Origin: Sulfurospirillum sp. 1612
GTDB lineage: Bacteria > Campylobacterota > Campylobacteria > Campylobacterales > Sulfurospirillaceae
DNA length: 64,000 nt
Direction: 5' to 3'
Assembly (NCBI RefSeq): GCF_036556685.1
Contig: NZ_CP140614.1
Coordinates: 1,984,001 to 2,048,000, forward strand
The translations under genes were made by a program, and so were the position numbers. Position 1 is the stretch's first letter, and the number at the start of each line of letters is the position of its first letter. The notes under the pieces were generated by a model, which did not search any database, was not told the origin of the DNA, and was given only the letters and a program-made list of their open reading frames with translations. Of the stretch, positions 47,097 to 54,580 are shown one piece after another.

Positions 47097-48098
47097 TCAA
47101 TAAGCGTCTGTTTCTGATTTGTGCGCAAAATTGACGATATCTTTATCCTCTTCTTTTGTCGCATTTTTATGCGCTACTTTAGTGTGATTCCATACTGAAT
47201 CTGAATCTAACTTTCGGCTCTCTTTTCGCGTTATCATGAGAACATGATTGAAATATTGTTTGAGATCATGATACAACTTATCCACTTTGTTATTGGCTTT
47301 GATTCCTGCTTTGAGATCCTCTATCATGATAGTGAGCTTTTGGTACTCTTTTGCATGTTTTGAAGTGTATCCTAAAAGAAGTGTTTTTTGTAATGATTGC
47401 GTTGCTCTATCCAGCCAGGCAAGGGCATCTTTTTGATGGCTTTTATCGAGTTGTGAAGCCATTAAGACACTATTTTGGGCATCAAGTAAAGATAACGGCA
47501 TCAGCGTATGTCGCCCCTCAATCATACTCAGCCCCATCATGAGCTCTCGCAATGCCTCTTTTTGTTTGCCTTTGTGAAGCAATTTTGTTGCGATTTTAGT
47601 CACGTCTGGATACAAATCCATCGGCAAGTAATATGTCGTGATATCCAGTTCATCCCGTAGCGGTGCCAACAGCTCCCTTACAGATTGCAAATGATTCTCT
47701 TGTAACATTTTCTTTGCAATTTGTAATGAGGCTTGGATATCTTTCACCGAACCGTTAAATTGATACATATAAACATCATTGCCAATAGGTACTAATCTAA
47801 GATCTGGATTGTTTTTGAGTGCCACATCAAAATCTTTGGTGGCTCCAGCTAATAATTTTGATGCGTCATCGGCTTTGTTGGCACGCAAATCACGCATCGC
47901 TTCAAAAGTTTTGTGCAGTCCTTTTAGCGCATCTGAAGAAGCAGATTCAATCTTCTTATTTTGCACTGACAGCTCTTTTTTGATGAAGGATTTCGTCTCA
48001 GAATTTTTGAGATTTTTGTCCATACTCGCAGATCCAAAAGCAGAAACACTCCACAAAACGGAAACACTTAGGGCAAAAACCAAAGCTTCTTTTTTCAT
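47097..48098 (-). CDS. YfdX-family periplasmic protein
   Basis: 333 aa with a signal peptide (1-24, SVSAFGSA). The helical body carries the YfdX-type region LRLVPIGNDVYMYQFNGSV in part, then TYYLPMDLYPDVTKIATKLL. YfdX of enterobacteria is linked to acid and multidrug stress under EvgA; its job is unknown. AAGGAGTCAAC precedes the ATG. It is divergent from an AraC gene. Confidence 0.78.
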   Translation of the reverse strand: MKKEALVFALSVSVLWSVSAFGSASMDKNLKNSETKSFIKKELSVQNKKIESASSDALKGLHKTFEAMRDLRANKADDASKLLAGATKDFDVALKNNPDLRLVPIGNDVYMYQFNGSVKDIQASLQIAKKMLQENHLQSVRELLAPLRDELDITTYYLPMDLYPDVTKIATKLLHKGKQKEALRELMMGLSMIEGRHTLMPLSLLDAQNSVLMASQLDKSHQKDALAWLDRATQSLQKTLLLGYTSKHAKEYQKLTIMIEDLKAGIKANNKVDKLYHDLKQYFNHVLMITRKESRKLDSDSVWNHTKVAHKNATKEEDKDIVNFAHKSETDAY

Positions 48099-48234
48099 GT
48101 TGACTCCTTATGACGTTTGATTTTAAAATACTATCACCCCCAGACAAATAATCTTTTAATATAATATAAATAATTTTTAAATTTTTCATATCATGACAAT
48201 AAGAAAATATAATATTTTTTTAAGAAATCCGCTA

Positions 48235-48279
48235 TATAATAGCATCATGAAAGAGAGAAAAATAGGAAAATTACAGTGA
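48235..48279 (+). CDS. Possible leaderless 10-codon leader ORF ahead of the AraC gene
   Basis: TATAAT (48235-48240) is followed after six bases by ATG (48247), which opens a 10-codon basic ORF whose TGA (48277-48279) overlaps the GTG start of the regulator. The promoter-start unit matches one before the response regulator at 61.1 kb. Expression is not shown. Confidence 0.35.
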   Translation, partial: YNSIMKERKIGKLQ

Positions 48280-49031
48280 TTGACTCGATCAAAACAGCAT
48301 CGTTTGAGCTCAATATCCTCGATCGTGTTTCAACCAACTACAAACTCCACACTCATGAAAATATCTGTATGTGTGCCATCAGCCAAGGGGAGATGCTCTT
48401 TTTTCATGATGGTGAAAACATCCTATTAAAACCTGCAGAAATTATTGTTTTCAACACCAATCAACCGCACTGTTTGAAAGACTATCATGATATCACGCGC
48501 TATTATATTTTACATCTCTACAAAGAGGCGCAACTCTTGCCCAAAATCATCAAAGAACCCTCATGCTATGAACAATTTCTCACCTTTTGTACACACGCAC
48601 TAAATGGAACATCTGATGGGTTTATCGATACCTTTTTAAAAGAGTATCAAGCCCCATTACCCCATGCAAATTTCGATGATGACTTTGAGAAAATCAAAAA
48701 CTATATTGATGCCAATCTAGAGCAGAGCTTATCGCTTGAAGCACTCGCACAAAAGACAAAACGCAACCGCAGTTATCTCTCACGAGGATTCAAAAAAAAG
48801 TATGGACTCTCCCCCAGCCGTTATATCTTCAACAAACGCGTACACCGCTCTAAAACCATGCTTGATGAGGGCAAAGATATCACACACATTGCCCTCGAGC
48901 TTGGATTTTGTGATCAATCCCACTTCTACAAAGCCTTTAAATCCATCTTTTCTATTACTCCAAATGAATACAAACAGATGAAGCGACGCCAAGAAATTGC
49001 CCCGCTTCTTAACGATCACGATGACGTTTAG
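48276..49031 (+). CDS. AraC-family transcriptional regulator with cupin domain
   Basis: 251 aa: N-terminal cupin sensor (HTHENICMCAISQGEM, NTNQPHCL) and C-terminal double HTH (SLEALAQKTKRNRSYLSRGF and ITHIALELGFCDQSHFYKAF). GTG start with AGGA 8 bases upstream. The stop overlaps the 3' end of ridA on the other strand, so it forms a convergent unit with the aminotransferase-ridA operon, its likely target. Confidence 0.88.
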   Translation: MIDSIKTASFELNILDRVSTNYKLHTHENICMCAISQGEMLFFHDGENILLKPAEIIVFNTNQPHCLKDYHDITRYYILHLYKEAQLLPKIIKEPSCYEQFLTFCTHALNGTSDGFIDTFLKEYQAPLPHANFDDDFEKIKNYIDANLEQSLSLEALAQKTKRNRSYLSRGFKKKYGLSPSRYIFNKRVHRSKTMLDEGKDITHIALELGFCDQSHFYKAFKSIFSITPNEYKQMKRRQEIAPLLNDHDDV

Positions 49032-49450
49032 ATTTTAGAAACACCCGCAACCAAAGCAATCTCAACCGGTGCATTTGATGGCAATGTCGCCACACCAATA
49101 GCCGCACGACTTCCGATGCTCGCTTCTCCAAGCTTTTCAGCTAAAAGTGCTGATGCAAAATCTGCGATTTTTGAATGCTCCAAAAAATCCTCTGCTGCAT
49201 TGATATAAACGTTTAATTGTAAAATAAGCGTGATTTTTTCATCTTCTTGCACTAAAGCAAGCGCGGCCGTAAGCGAATTGGTTGTCGCCTGCTTTACCGC
49301 CTCTTGATAATGCTCCAAAGGGTACGCTGCTGTTATCTTTCCAGAGTATTGCAACACTCCTTGCACACGCGGTGTCATCCCTGAGGTATAAATCACATCA
49401 TGATAACGCACAGCGGGACGATAGAGCCCTTGAGGTATTGGCTGATTCAT
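49028..49450 (-). CDS. RidA family (YjgF/UK114) protein
   Basis: 140-aa chorismate-mutase-like trimer. RidA hydrolyses reactive enamine/imine intermediates from PLP enzymes. Segments VIYTSGMTPR, GASIGSRAAIGVATLP-type ASIGSRAAIGVATLPSN and PVEIALVAGV fit. It is somewhat divergent from canonical RidA. Its ATG overlaps the stop of a PLP aminotransferase, a meaningful pairing. Confidence 0.85.
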   Translation of the reverse strand: MNQPIPQGLYRPAVRYHDVIYTSGMTPRVQGVLQYSGKITAAYPLEHYQEAVKQATTNSLTAALALVQEDEKITLILQLNVYINAAEDFLEHSKIADFASALLAEKLGEASIGSRAAIGVATLPSNAPVEIALVAGVSKI

Positions 49451-50661
49451 TTTTTATACCTTTGTACCATACTTACAATCCGTTTTGCCGCCGCGACTGC
49501 ATTATCATGATCTTGGGAAAAGTTTAGACGCACACTATCATGAGTCGTGGGTCCAAATTCAGAACCGGGCGTGACAATCACACCGGCTTGATGGCGCAAT
49601 AATCTGACAAACAAAGTGATATCTACATCCAAAGGGGGCAATTTTGGAAAGAGATAACTACCCGCTTGCGGTTTTGCGGTGATAAGTCCGGCTGTATTGA
49701 AAATCTCCAACAAATCATCGCGTATGGCTTCATGCTTTTGGATACGCTCTTGCAACCAACCAGGCGTCTCATCAAGCCAGCCCGATAATACCGCTTGATT
49801 GTATCCAGCAGCCCGCAAAGAGACGATGGCTTGCAAGCGCTCCATTCGCTCAATCAACGCCGCACTCCCAAAGGCAACGCCCAGACGAAAACCGCTGAGC
49901 GATTCGGTTTTGGAAGGCCCCATAATCGTGATAATATTCTTAGGCACGCTCTCACAAGCGCGAAGATGTGTATAAGACTCCCCACTGTAAAGCAAGCGAG
50001 AATAGAGCTGATCGACAATCACACTCACATCATATTGCCGCGCAAGTGTTGCGATTTTGTTGATGCTCTCTTTGGAGTAAATCACCCCTGTGGGATTGTT
50101 AGGAGTTGAAAATACCAAAACCTCCACCCCCTCTTTGAAAGCACGCTCGAGTGCTTCTAAATCGGGTCCATTTTGCGATTGACCTTTGCCATAGTGCAAC
50201 GGAATCGGCACGACAATCCCACCAAGATAAGTCACTATTTTACGATTTGCAAAATAATCAGGCGCAATCACAGCGACTTTTGTATCCGCTCCGACTAGCG
50301 CACCTAAGGCCAAAAAGAGTGCCCCTTGTGTACCCGGTGTGATAATCAACTCAGAATCAGCCGCGATGGCACGCCCGGTAAATGCACCCAAGCGCTCGGC
50401 TAAGCCTTGTGCTATCTCTGCAGATCCTCTATATTGGGTGTAAGCTTGCGCGGCTCCTTTTTGATACCCCTGCATCCACAGTGCATCTGACCCAGGTGTC
50501 GGAGCAAAAGCATCAACATCGCCATGAGAAAAATCCACCAGTACCCCGGCAATCTTTTCGCCTCGCATCATCGAATCAAGATTATCAATCTTTTGACGCC
50601 CCTCTTGCCCAGGCGCATTGTCTGCTCCGATTGCTTTGAACTTTTCATCTAGTGTCATCAT
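49447..50661 (-). CDS. Class I/II PLP-dependent aminotransferase
   Basis: 404 aa, fold type I. STPNNPTGVIYSKE and VDQLYSRLLYSG are cofactor segments; the Schiff-base lysine is in MGPSKTESLSGFRLGVAFG. Tandem ATGs at 50661 and 50658 follow AAAGGA. Substrate unknown. It is the first gene of an operon with ridA and has a distinctive upstream element shared with the ghrA-like gene. Confidence 0.87.
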   Translation of the reverse strand: MMTLDEKFKAIGADNAPGQEGRQKIDNLDSMMRGEKIAGVLVDFSHGDVDAFAPTPGSDALWMQGYQKGAAQAYTQYRGSAEIAQGLAERLGAFTGRAIAADSELIITPGTQGALFLALGALVGADTKVAVIAPDYFANRKIVTYLGGIVVPIPLHYGKGQSQNGPDLEALERAFKEGVEVLVFSTPNNPTGVIYSKESINKIATLARQYDVSVIVDQLYSRLLYSGESYTHLRACESVPKNIITIMGPSKTESLSGFRLGVAFGSAALIERMERLQAIVSLRAAGYNQAVLSGWLDETPGWLQERIQKHEAIRDDLLEIFNTAGLITAKPQAGSYLFPKLPPLDVDITLFVRLLRHQAGVIVTPGSEFGPTTHDSVRLNFSQDHDNAVAAAKRIVSMVQRYKK

Positions 50662-50675
50662 GTCCTTTTCCTTTT

Positions 50676-50746
50676 ATATCGTACTGTTTTTATGTCTATC
50701 ATGATAACGGATTTTGAAACTTTAGTATTGTACGATATTGACTTTT
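50676..50746 (-). promoter_or_regulatory. Putative operator region of the aminotransferase-ridA operon
   Basis: A 22-base element at 50725-50746 (begins GTATTGTACGATATTG) contains TATTG twice with 10-bp spacing. Its GTACGATAT (50730-50738) is inversely repeated as ATATCGTAC at 50676-50684, 54 bp away. The 22-base element recurs with one change upstream of the gene at 54400. Confidence 0.5.
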
Positions 50747-50778
50747 GAGGTGGGTGAACAAAGAAAAATCATCGAATT

Positions 50779-51372
50779 TTATGTTTGTTTTTTCTCAAAC
50801 ATAAAAGTTTTTAACCCATCATACACTCCCTCATCAGCCTCTTTCAATGACCTGATATATGCTCTCCTAGAAACGGATACTTGTGTGATATTTCCACCCC
50901 AAGATAGCGCCTCATGTCCCATTTTCAACAGCCATAGATCAGTCACAAGTCGGGCCCATCTTCCATTGCCGTTTATAAAAGGATGAATTTTTACTAATGT
51001 ATGATGCAAATGCGTCGTCGTATCTTGATAATCCCACTCTTTTTGCCAAAATTTTAAATCATCTTGCAACTGATATAAAGATTGATGAATCCTATGAGCT
51101 GGCACTCCTATCGAAGTTTGAGTAGTGCGAAAATCACCTGCCCAGCTCCATACATCGCCCAACATGTCTTTATGAAGTTTACAAAATAAACTAAGATTAA
51201 ATTCTATCTTCTTCAGTTTTGAGGGAATCAATGTATAGTGAATATACGCTTTCAAAATATTTTGTGCTTCCGCCTCATCTAATTCTTTGCGTGAAGTTAT
51301 CTTTTTGAGTTTTAATCCCGATATATCATCAAGAGGAGTTTCTCCCTCTTTGTCAAATGTAATCATCCCCAT
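50779..51372 (-). CDS. Fic-domain protein, mobile mystery protein B family
   Basis: 197 aa. The Fic motif is HPFINGNGRWAR (H130 to R138...), with Asn where most Fic enzymes have Asp or Glu, as I recall is usual in the mobile mystery protein B family. KLHKDMLGDVWSWAGDFRTT is also typical. Such proteins may transfer AMP or another nucleotide to targets. It overlaps its HTH partner by 10 bases; together they resemble a toxin-antitoxin module carried by mobile DNA. Confidence 0.87.
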   Translation of the reverse strand: MGMITFDKEGETPLDDISGLKLKKITSRKELDEAEAQNILKAYIHYTLIPSKLKKIEFNLSLFCKLHKDMLGDVWSWAGDFRTTQTSIGVPAHRIHQSLYQLQDDLKFWQKEWDYQDTTTHLHHTLVKIHPFINGNGRWARLVTDLWLLKMGHEALSWGGNITQVSVSRRAYIRSLKEADEGVYDGLKTFMFEKKQT

Positions 51373-51737
51373 ATCTGTGATTTTGGCATCTTAGCGATTA
51401 TAGCTTTGGCTTGGATTAGCATCTTTTTTTGTGCTTCATCATCGACGGCTTGATCTTCTAAAGCCGAAGTTTGTATCACCCTTTTCACCATTTCATGCGC
51501 CTTTTTCTCGATTTGTGAACGATATAGTGCTTTGGGTGATTTTTTAGATTTAATCGTAATCTCACAATCCAAAGCTACTGCAATCTTCTCTAAAGTTCCA
51601 AATGCGACATCATTCCCTGCAAACACCCGCTTAACAGTTGCTATCCCAACATGGGAGCGCAAGGCTATGGACTCATAAGGGATATTCAGTGCTTGTTTTT
51701 GTTTTTTCAATACATCTAAAATAATTTTTTTATACAT
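51363..51737 (-). CDS. HTH regulator, mobile mystery protein A family
   Basis: 124 aa from the ATG at 51737 (MYKKIIL), 6 bases after AAAGGA; the frame opens seven codons earlier. An XRE-like helix-turn-helix spans about 20-60 (IALRSHVGIATVKRVFAG, then TLEKIAVALDCEI), and the C-terminal SALEDQAVDDE and KSQIWG match family A. It probably represses its own operon through palindromes just upstream and may neutralise the Fic protein. Confidence 0.85.
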   Translation of the reverse strand: MYKKIILDVLKKQKQALNIPYESIALRSHVGIATVKRVFAGNDVAFGTLEKIAVALDCEITIKSKKSPKALYRSQIEKKAHEMVKRVIQTSALEDQAVDDEAQKKMLIQAKAIIAKMPKSQIWG

Positions 51738-51749
51738 GAAGCATCCTTT

Positions 51750-51769
51750 TAGTATCAATTATGATACTA
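51750..51769 (-). promoter_or_regulatory. Operator palindrome O1 of the HTH-Fic operon
   Basis: TAGTATCAATTATGATACTA: perfect 8-base arms around ATTA, just upstream of the HTH ribosome site. TGATACTAT recurs exactly 33 bp upstream in the next palindrome. Confidence 0.65.
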
Positions 51770-51781
51770 TTTTATTTTAGC

Positions 51782-51811
51782 AATATATCATATATGATAC
51801 TATATTGTCAA
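51782..51811 (-). promoter_or_regulatory. Promoter of the HTH-Fic operon with operator O2 in its spacer
   Basis: On the minus strand TTGACA (51806-51811) and TATATT (51782-51787) are 18 bases apart. A perfect palindrome TATCATATATGATA (51786-51799) lies in the spacer and touches the -10, an ideal place for autorepression. Confidence 0.65.
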
Positions 51812-51870
51812 GACAAAGGAGGAGGATGCTTTTTAGTTATTTTGTATTTCCCTAATACTAATAATATATT

Positions 51871-51898
51871 TGTTCTACTAATTGAAAGAAGTAGAACA
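51871..51898. repeat. Inverted repeat between HTH-Fic operon and beta-lactamase
   Basis: TGTTCTACT (51871-51879) and AGTAGAACA (51890-51898), 9-bp perfect stem with 10-base loop. It may end transcription of the beta-lactamase gene on the minus strand. The rest of this 210-base gap shows nothing clear. Confidence 0.45.
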
Positions 51899-52024
51899 CC
51901 TATTGCACTCTTTTCTAAATGCTACATTTTTTACACTTGAAAACTAATTAGAATAGGGGTTTTAAGCATATGTAAGAAAATCGCGAGTCGAGCCTTGAGC
52001 CCTATTATATAGTTTGAACACTTG

Positions 52025-52933
52025 TTATTTATAAAGCGCAAAAATCTCTCGGCCTATTTGTGCAATTGCTTTGTTCCGTTGGTCAAATGATGCTTTTGTT
52101 TGAGTTAAGTAAACAGCAATAATTAAAGGCTTATGTGTTTTTGGCCAAACAATAGCAGTTATCCCCCGGGAGCCATATCCTCCAGCACCTGAGCGATCTG
52201 CAATCACCCAATTATTTGGAAGTACAGAGCGAAACAAGCTGTTTGCGACTTTATTCTCCATCATCCATTTTTTTAACTGTGCTTTCGATGAATCTGATAA
52301 TACATCTCCAAAAAGCAGAAGATGTAAACTTTGCGTTATAGCATGCGGCGTTGTTGTATCTCTAACATCCCCTTCAAGAGCTTCATTAAGATCTGGTTCC
52401 ATTCGATCCAACTGAGTAGTGTTATCGCCAATAGTTTGCATAAACAATGTCAGAGCTTTTGGACCACCTATTTTCTTCAGAACGATATTGGCAGCAGTAT
52501 TGTCACTCATGGTCATCATCGCACTGCATGCCTGTTTTAAAGTAAATTTTTTTCCTATATAATTTTTAGTTATTGGTGACCATTCGATAAGTGATTCCTT
52601 TTTAATAAAGGTGTAAGGATTAAGCAATAGTTTCTTTTTTTCGACATCATGAAGCATCTTAGCACAAGCTAAAGTCTTAAATGTACTCATCAAAGGAAAA
52701 CGGGAACCCCCTCTATAGCTCCATAACTCTTTTTTCATATCGACATCATACACAGAAATACCCACACGGGCACCCAGCTTTTTTTCAATACTTATAATTT
52801 TATTCTCAAGGCCCCTATAATTGATTCCATCAACTTGACTTATTTTGGGAACTTGCTCATGATGTATAGAATCGCTACACCCCAATAAAGATCCAATGAT
52901 AAAAATTAAACCGATTAATTTTAACGCACCCAT
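52025..52933 (-). CDS. bla: Class A beta-lactamase, CARB/PSE-like lipoprotein
   Basis: Serine beta-lactamase (302 aa). Lipobox SLLGC (C19) predicts a membrane-anchored lipoprotein. Active-site motifs: S83-TF-K86, S143-D-N145, general base E179 in RMEPDLNEA, and R247-S-G249 in ADRSGAGGYGSRG. The RSG triad instead of KTG is the mark of the CARB/PSE carbenicillinase group, and long stretches (MTMSDNTAANI, DVRDTTTPHAI) resemble PSE-4. It hydrolyses penicillins by family. AAGGA precedes the ATG. It sits in AT-rich accessory DNA. Confidence 0.94.
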   Translation of the reverse strand: MGALKLIGLIFIIGSLLGCSDSIHHEQVPKISQVDGINYRGLENKIISIEKKLGARVGISVYDVDMKKELWSYRGGSRFPLMSTFKTLACAKMLHDVEKKKLLLNPYTFIKKESLIEWSPITKNYIGKKFTLKQACSAMMTMSDNTAANIVLKKIGGPKALTLFMQTIGDNTTQLDRMEPDLNEALEGDVRDTTTPHAITQSLHLLLFGDVLSDSSKAQLKKWMMENKVANSLFRSVLPNNWVIADRSGAGGYGSRGITAIVWPKTHKPLIIAVYLTQTKASFDQRNKAIAQIGREIFALYK

Positions 52934-53166
52934 TTATCTTTCCTTCAAAAGGATATCCAAGGAACCAGAGTTTACTCTTTGACTTTAAACTATATTTAGG
53001 AACTTTTCTTTATCTTATTGGCTCTTATTTCTTGGGAATTTTAAAAAATTTTATCAATCTTTTTGCCATAAGTCAAGCTTTAATTCAAATGCCCCATAAA
53101 TAGATGGCTGTAGAGATAATAATAAAGAAAAAATGAGAGTTTAATTTTTTTGACTCAACCCGATTT
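52934..53166. other. Intergenic region upstream of beta-lactamase
   Basis: About 230 AT-rich bases. AGAGTTTACTCT (52967-52978) is a perfect short palindrome 35 bases before the beta-lactamase start and could be an operator. No gene seen. Confidence 0.35.
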
Positions 53167-53175
53167 TGTTATAAT
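53167..53175 (+). promoter_or_regulatory. Extended -10 promoter of the small Cys protein gene
   Basis: TGTTATAAT 30 bases before the ATG. Confidence 0.6.
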
Positions 53176-53204
53176 ATCTCTATATCTACAGGCAAGGAGA
53201 TACA

Positions 53205-53423
53205 ATGGCTGGTGGTTGGTCGTGTCCTCATGATGTTGAGGGCATTTGTGATATTATCAAAAAGCAGTGTGATCCAGGAGAGGCGGGGTGCGTCTTGTTT
53301 GGCAAAGTAAAATTTTCTATGGAAACATCTCCCTCCAATGAGGCTTTTGAGCGAAGGATGGAGCGCAAAATGAAAAAAATGCTTCAAGAAGAACAAGATT
53401 CCAACAGTGATACGACCCAGTAG
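53205..53423 (+). CDS. Small four-cysteine protein
   Basis: 72 aa with Cys at 7, 15, 22 and 29, nearly seven residues apart, then a highly charged C-terminus with helical MERKMKKMLQEE. No signal peptide. The spacing suggests a metal site, but I do not recognise the family. AAGGAG and an extended -10 promoter make it a credible gene. Its end is 30 bases from the convergent ghrA-like gene. Confidence 0.75.
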   Translation: MAGGWSCPHDVEGICDIIKKQCDPGEAGCVLFGKVKFSMETSPSNEAFERRMERKMKKMLQEEQDSNSDTTQ

Positions 53424-53452
53424 CCGCTTGACTCTCTTTGTTTAAAAGTGTG

Positions 53453-54400
53453 CTAATAACCCGTTTGCCTCGAAACGCTTTGGGGTATAATATTGGATTC
53501 AAAATAGGCTTTGATATTGTTGGCTGCGACTTGTGAGGCCGTTTGCTTGTTGGTTACTCCTGAGATATGTGGTAAAATCGTCACATGGGGATTTGTCCAA
53601 AGGGGATGATCCTTTGGCAGTGGTTCTTTTAGAAAAACATCCAAAATGGCGTGTTTGAGTCGGCGTGTCTCGAGGGCTTGAATCAAAGCTTGCTCCTCCA
53701 CGATGGCACCTCGTGCAAAATTAATCAGTGAAGCACCACTTTTGAGCATGTTAAAAAAATTCCGATTCAGCAATCCACGTGTTTGATCCGTCAAAGGCAA
53801 AAGCACTACGATGATGTCGGAGCGCGCTGTTATCTGGGACAAACCCTCCTCCCCGCTTAGAGTTTGGATACCTAAATCTGTGACACGCTTATGGCGCTTC
53901 CAACCTATGACATTAAAACCATTCTCTTGCAATCGTTTGGCCGCCTTCAAACCCAAATACCCCATACCTAAAATGCCCACCGTCTGATTGGTTGCGCTTA
54001 CTAGATCATGACGTATCCACTCTTTCTTAGCTTGTTGTTGTGCATACTTGTGCATATCACGATGGAGATAAAGGGTCCAAGCAAGCACCGCCTCTGCCAT
54101 CGTCTGTGCGAGTTGGGGATCGATAAGACGCACCAAAGCAATCGTCTCATCTGGCACTATTTTCAATAACCGCTCCACCCCTGCCCATAAACTTTGGATC
54201 CATTTTAAATTGGGCAATGTCGCAAAATCCTTCGCATTAGGGCTGGTTACGATGGCGACTTTGACTTGGTATCGTTGTTCTTCTGAGAGATCTTGGATGT
54301 CCCTTATCATGATAGAAGGCATGGCAGATTGTAAGGTTGAAAGCCATATAGCCGTATCTTTTTCTCTAGGGCTGTGAACAAATGCAACAATCGGTTTCAT
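53453..54400 (-). CDS. D-2-hydroxyacid dehydrogenase (GhrA-like glyoxylate/hydroxypyruvate reductase)
   Basis: 315-aa NAD(P)-dependent reductase. NAD motif GILGMGYLGLKAAKRL; the catalytic Arg in INFARGAIVEE, Glu in VFLKEPLPKDHPLW and His in ILPHISGVTN are in order. GhrA-type enzymes reduce glyoxylate or hydroxypyruvate. It shares an upstream element with the aminotransferase-ridA operon. Confidence 0.87.
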   Translation of the reverse strand: MKPIVAFVHSPREKDTAIWLSTLQSAMPSIMIRDIQDLSEEQRYQVKVAIVTSPNAKDFATLPNLKWIQSLWAGVERLLKIVPDETIALVRLIDPQLAQTMAEAVLAWTLYLHRDMHKYAQQQAKKEWIRHDLVSATNQTVGILGMGYLGLKAAKRLQENGFNVIGWKRHKRVTDLGIQTLSGEEGLSQITARSDIIVVLLPLTDQTRGLLNRNFFNMLKSGASLINFARGAIVEEQALIQALETRRLKHAILDVFLKEPLPKDHPLWTNPHVTILPHISGVTNKQTASQVAANNIKAYFESNIIPQSVSRQTGY

Positions 54401-54463
54401 GGGAGGCCTTTTTACAATATATTGGGTTATAAGAGTATTATAGTATTAAATTTTTAAAATTTT

Positions 54464-54485
54464 GTATTGTATGATATTGACTTTT
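54464..54485 (-). promoter_or_regulatory. Shared 22-base element upstream of ghrA-like gene
   Basis: Identical to 50725-50746 except one base, and at the same 64-base offset from the downstream start codon (54400 versus 50661). It could also affect the divergent transglutaminase-like gene. Confidence 0.5.
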
Positions 54486-54580
54486 TCACAAGATGACTTA
54501 AGCAAAATCGTTATAAAATGAAAGAGCAATCAAATCTGGGCTTTTAATAGGAGCTATGTCCACCAAAATAGGATCATATT

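Noticed and set aside
50662-53200. Integron, IS or prophage around the beta-lactamase
   Set aside because: No integrase, transposase, terminal repeats or tRNA-linked duplication were seen in or near the patch.
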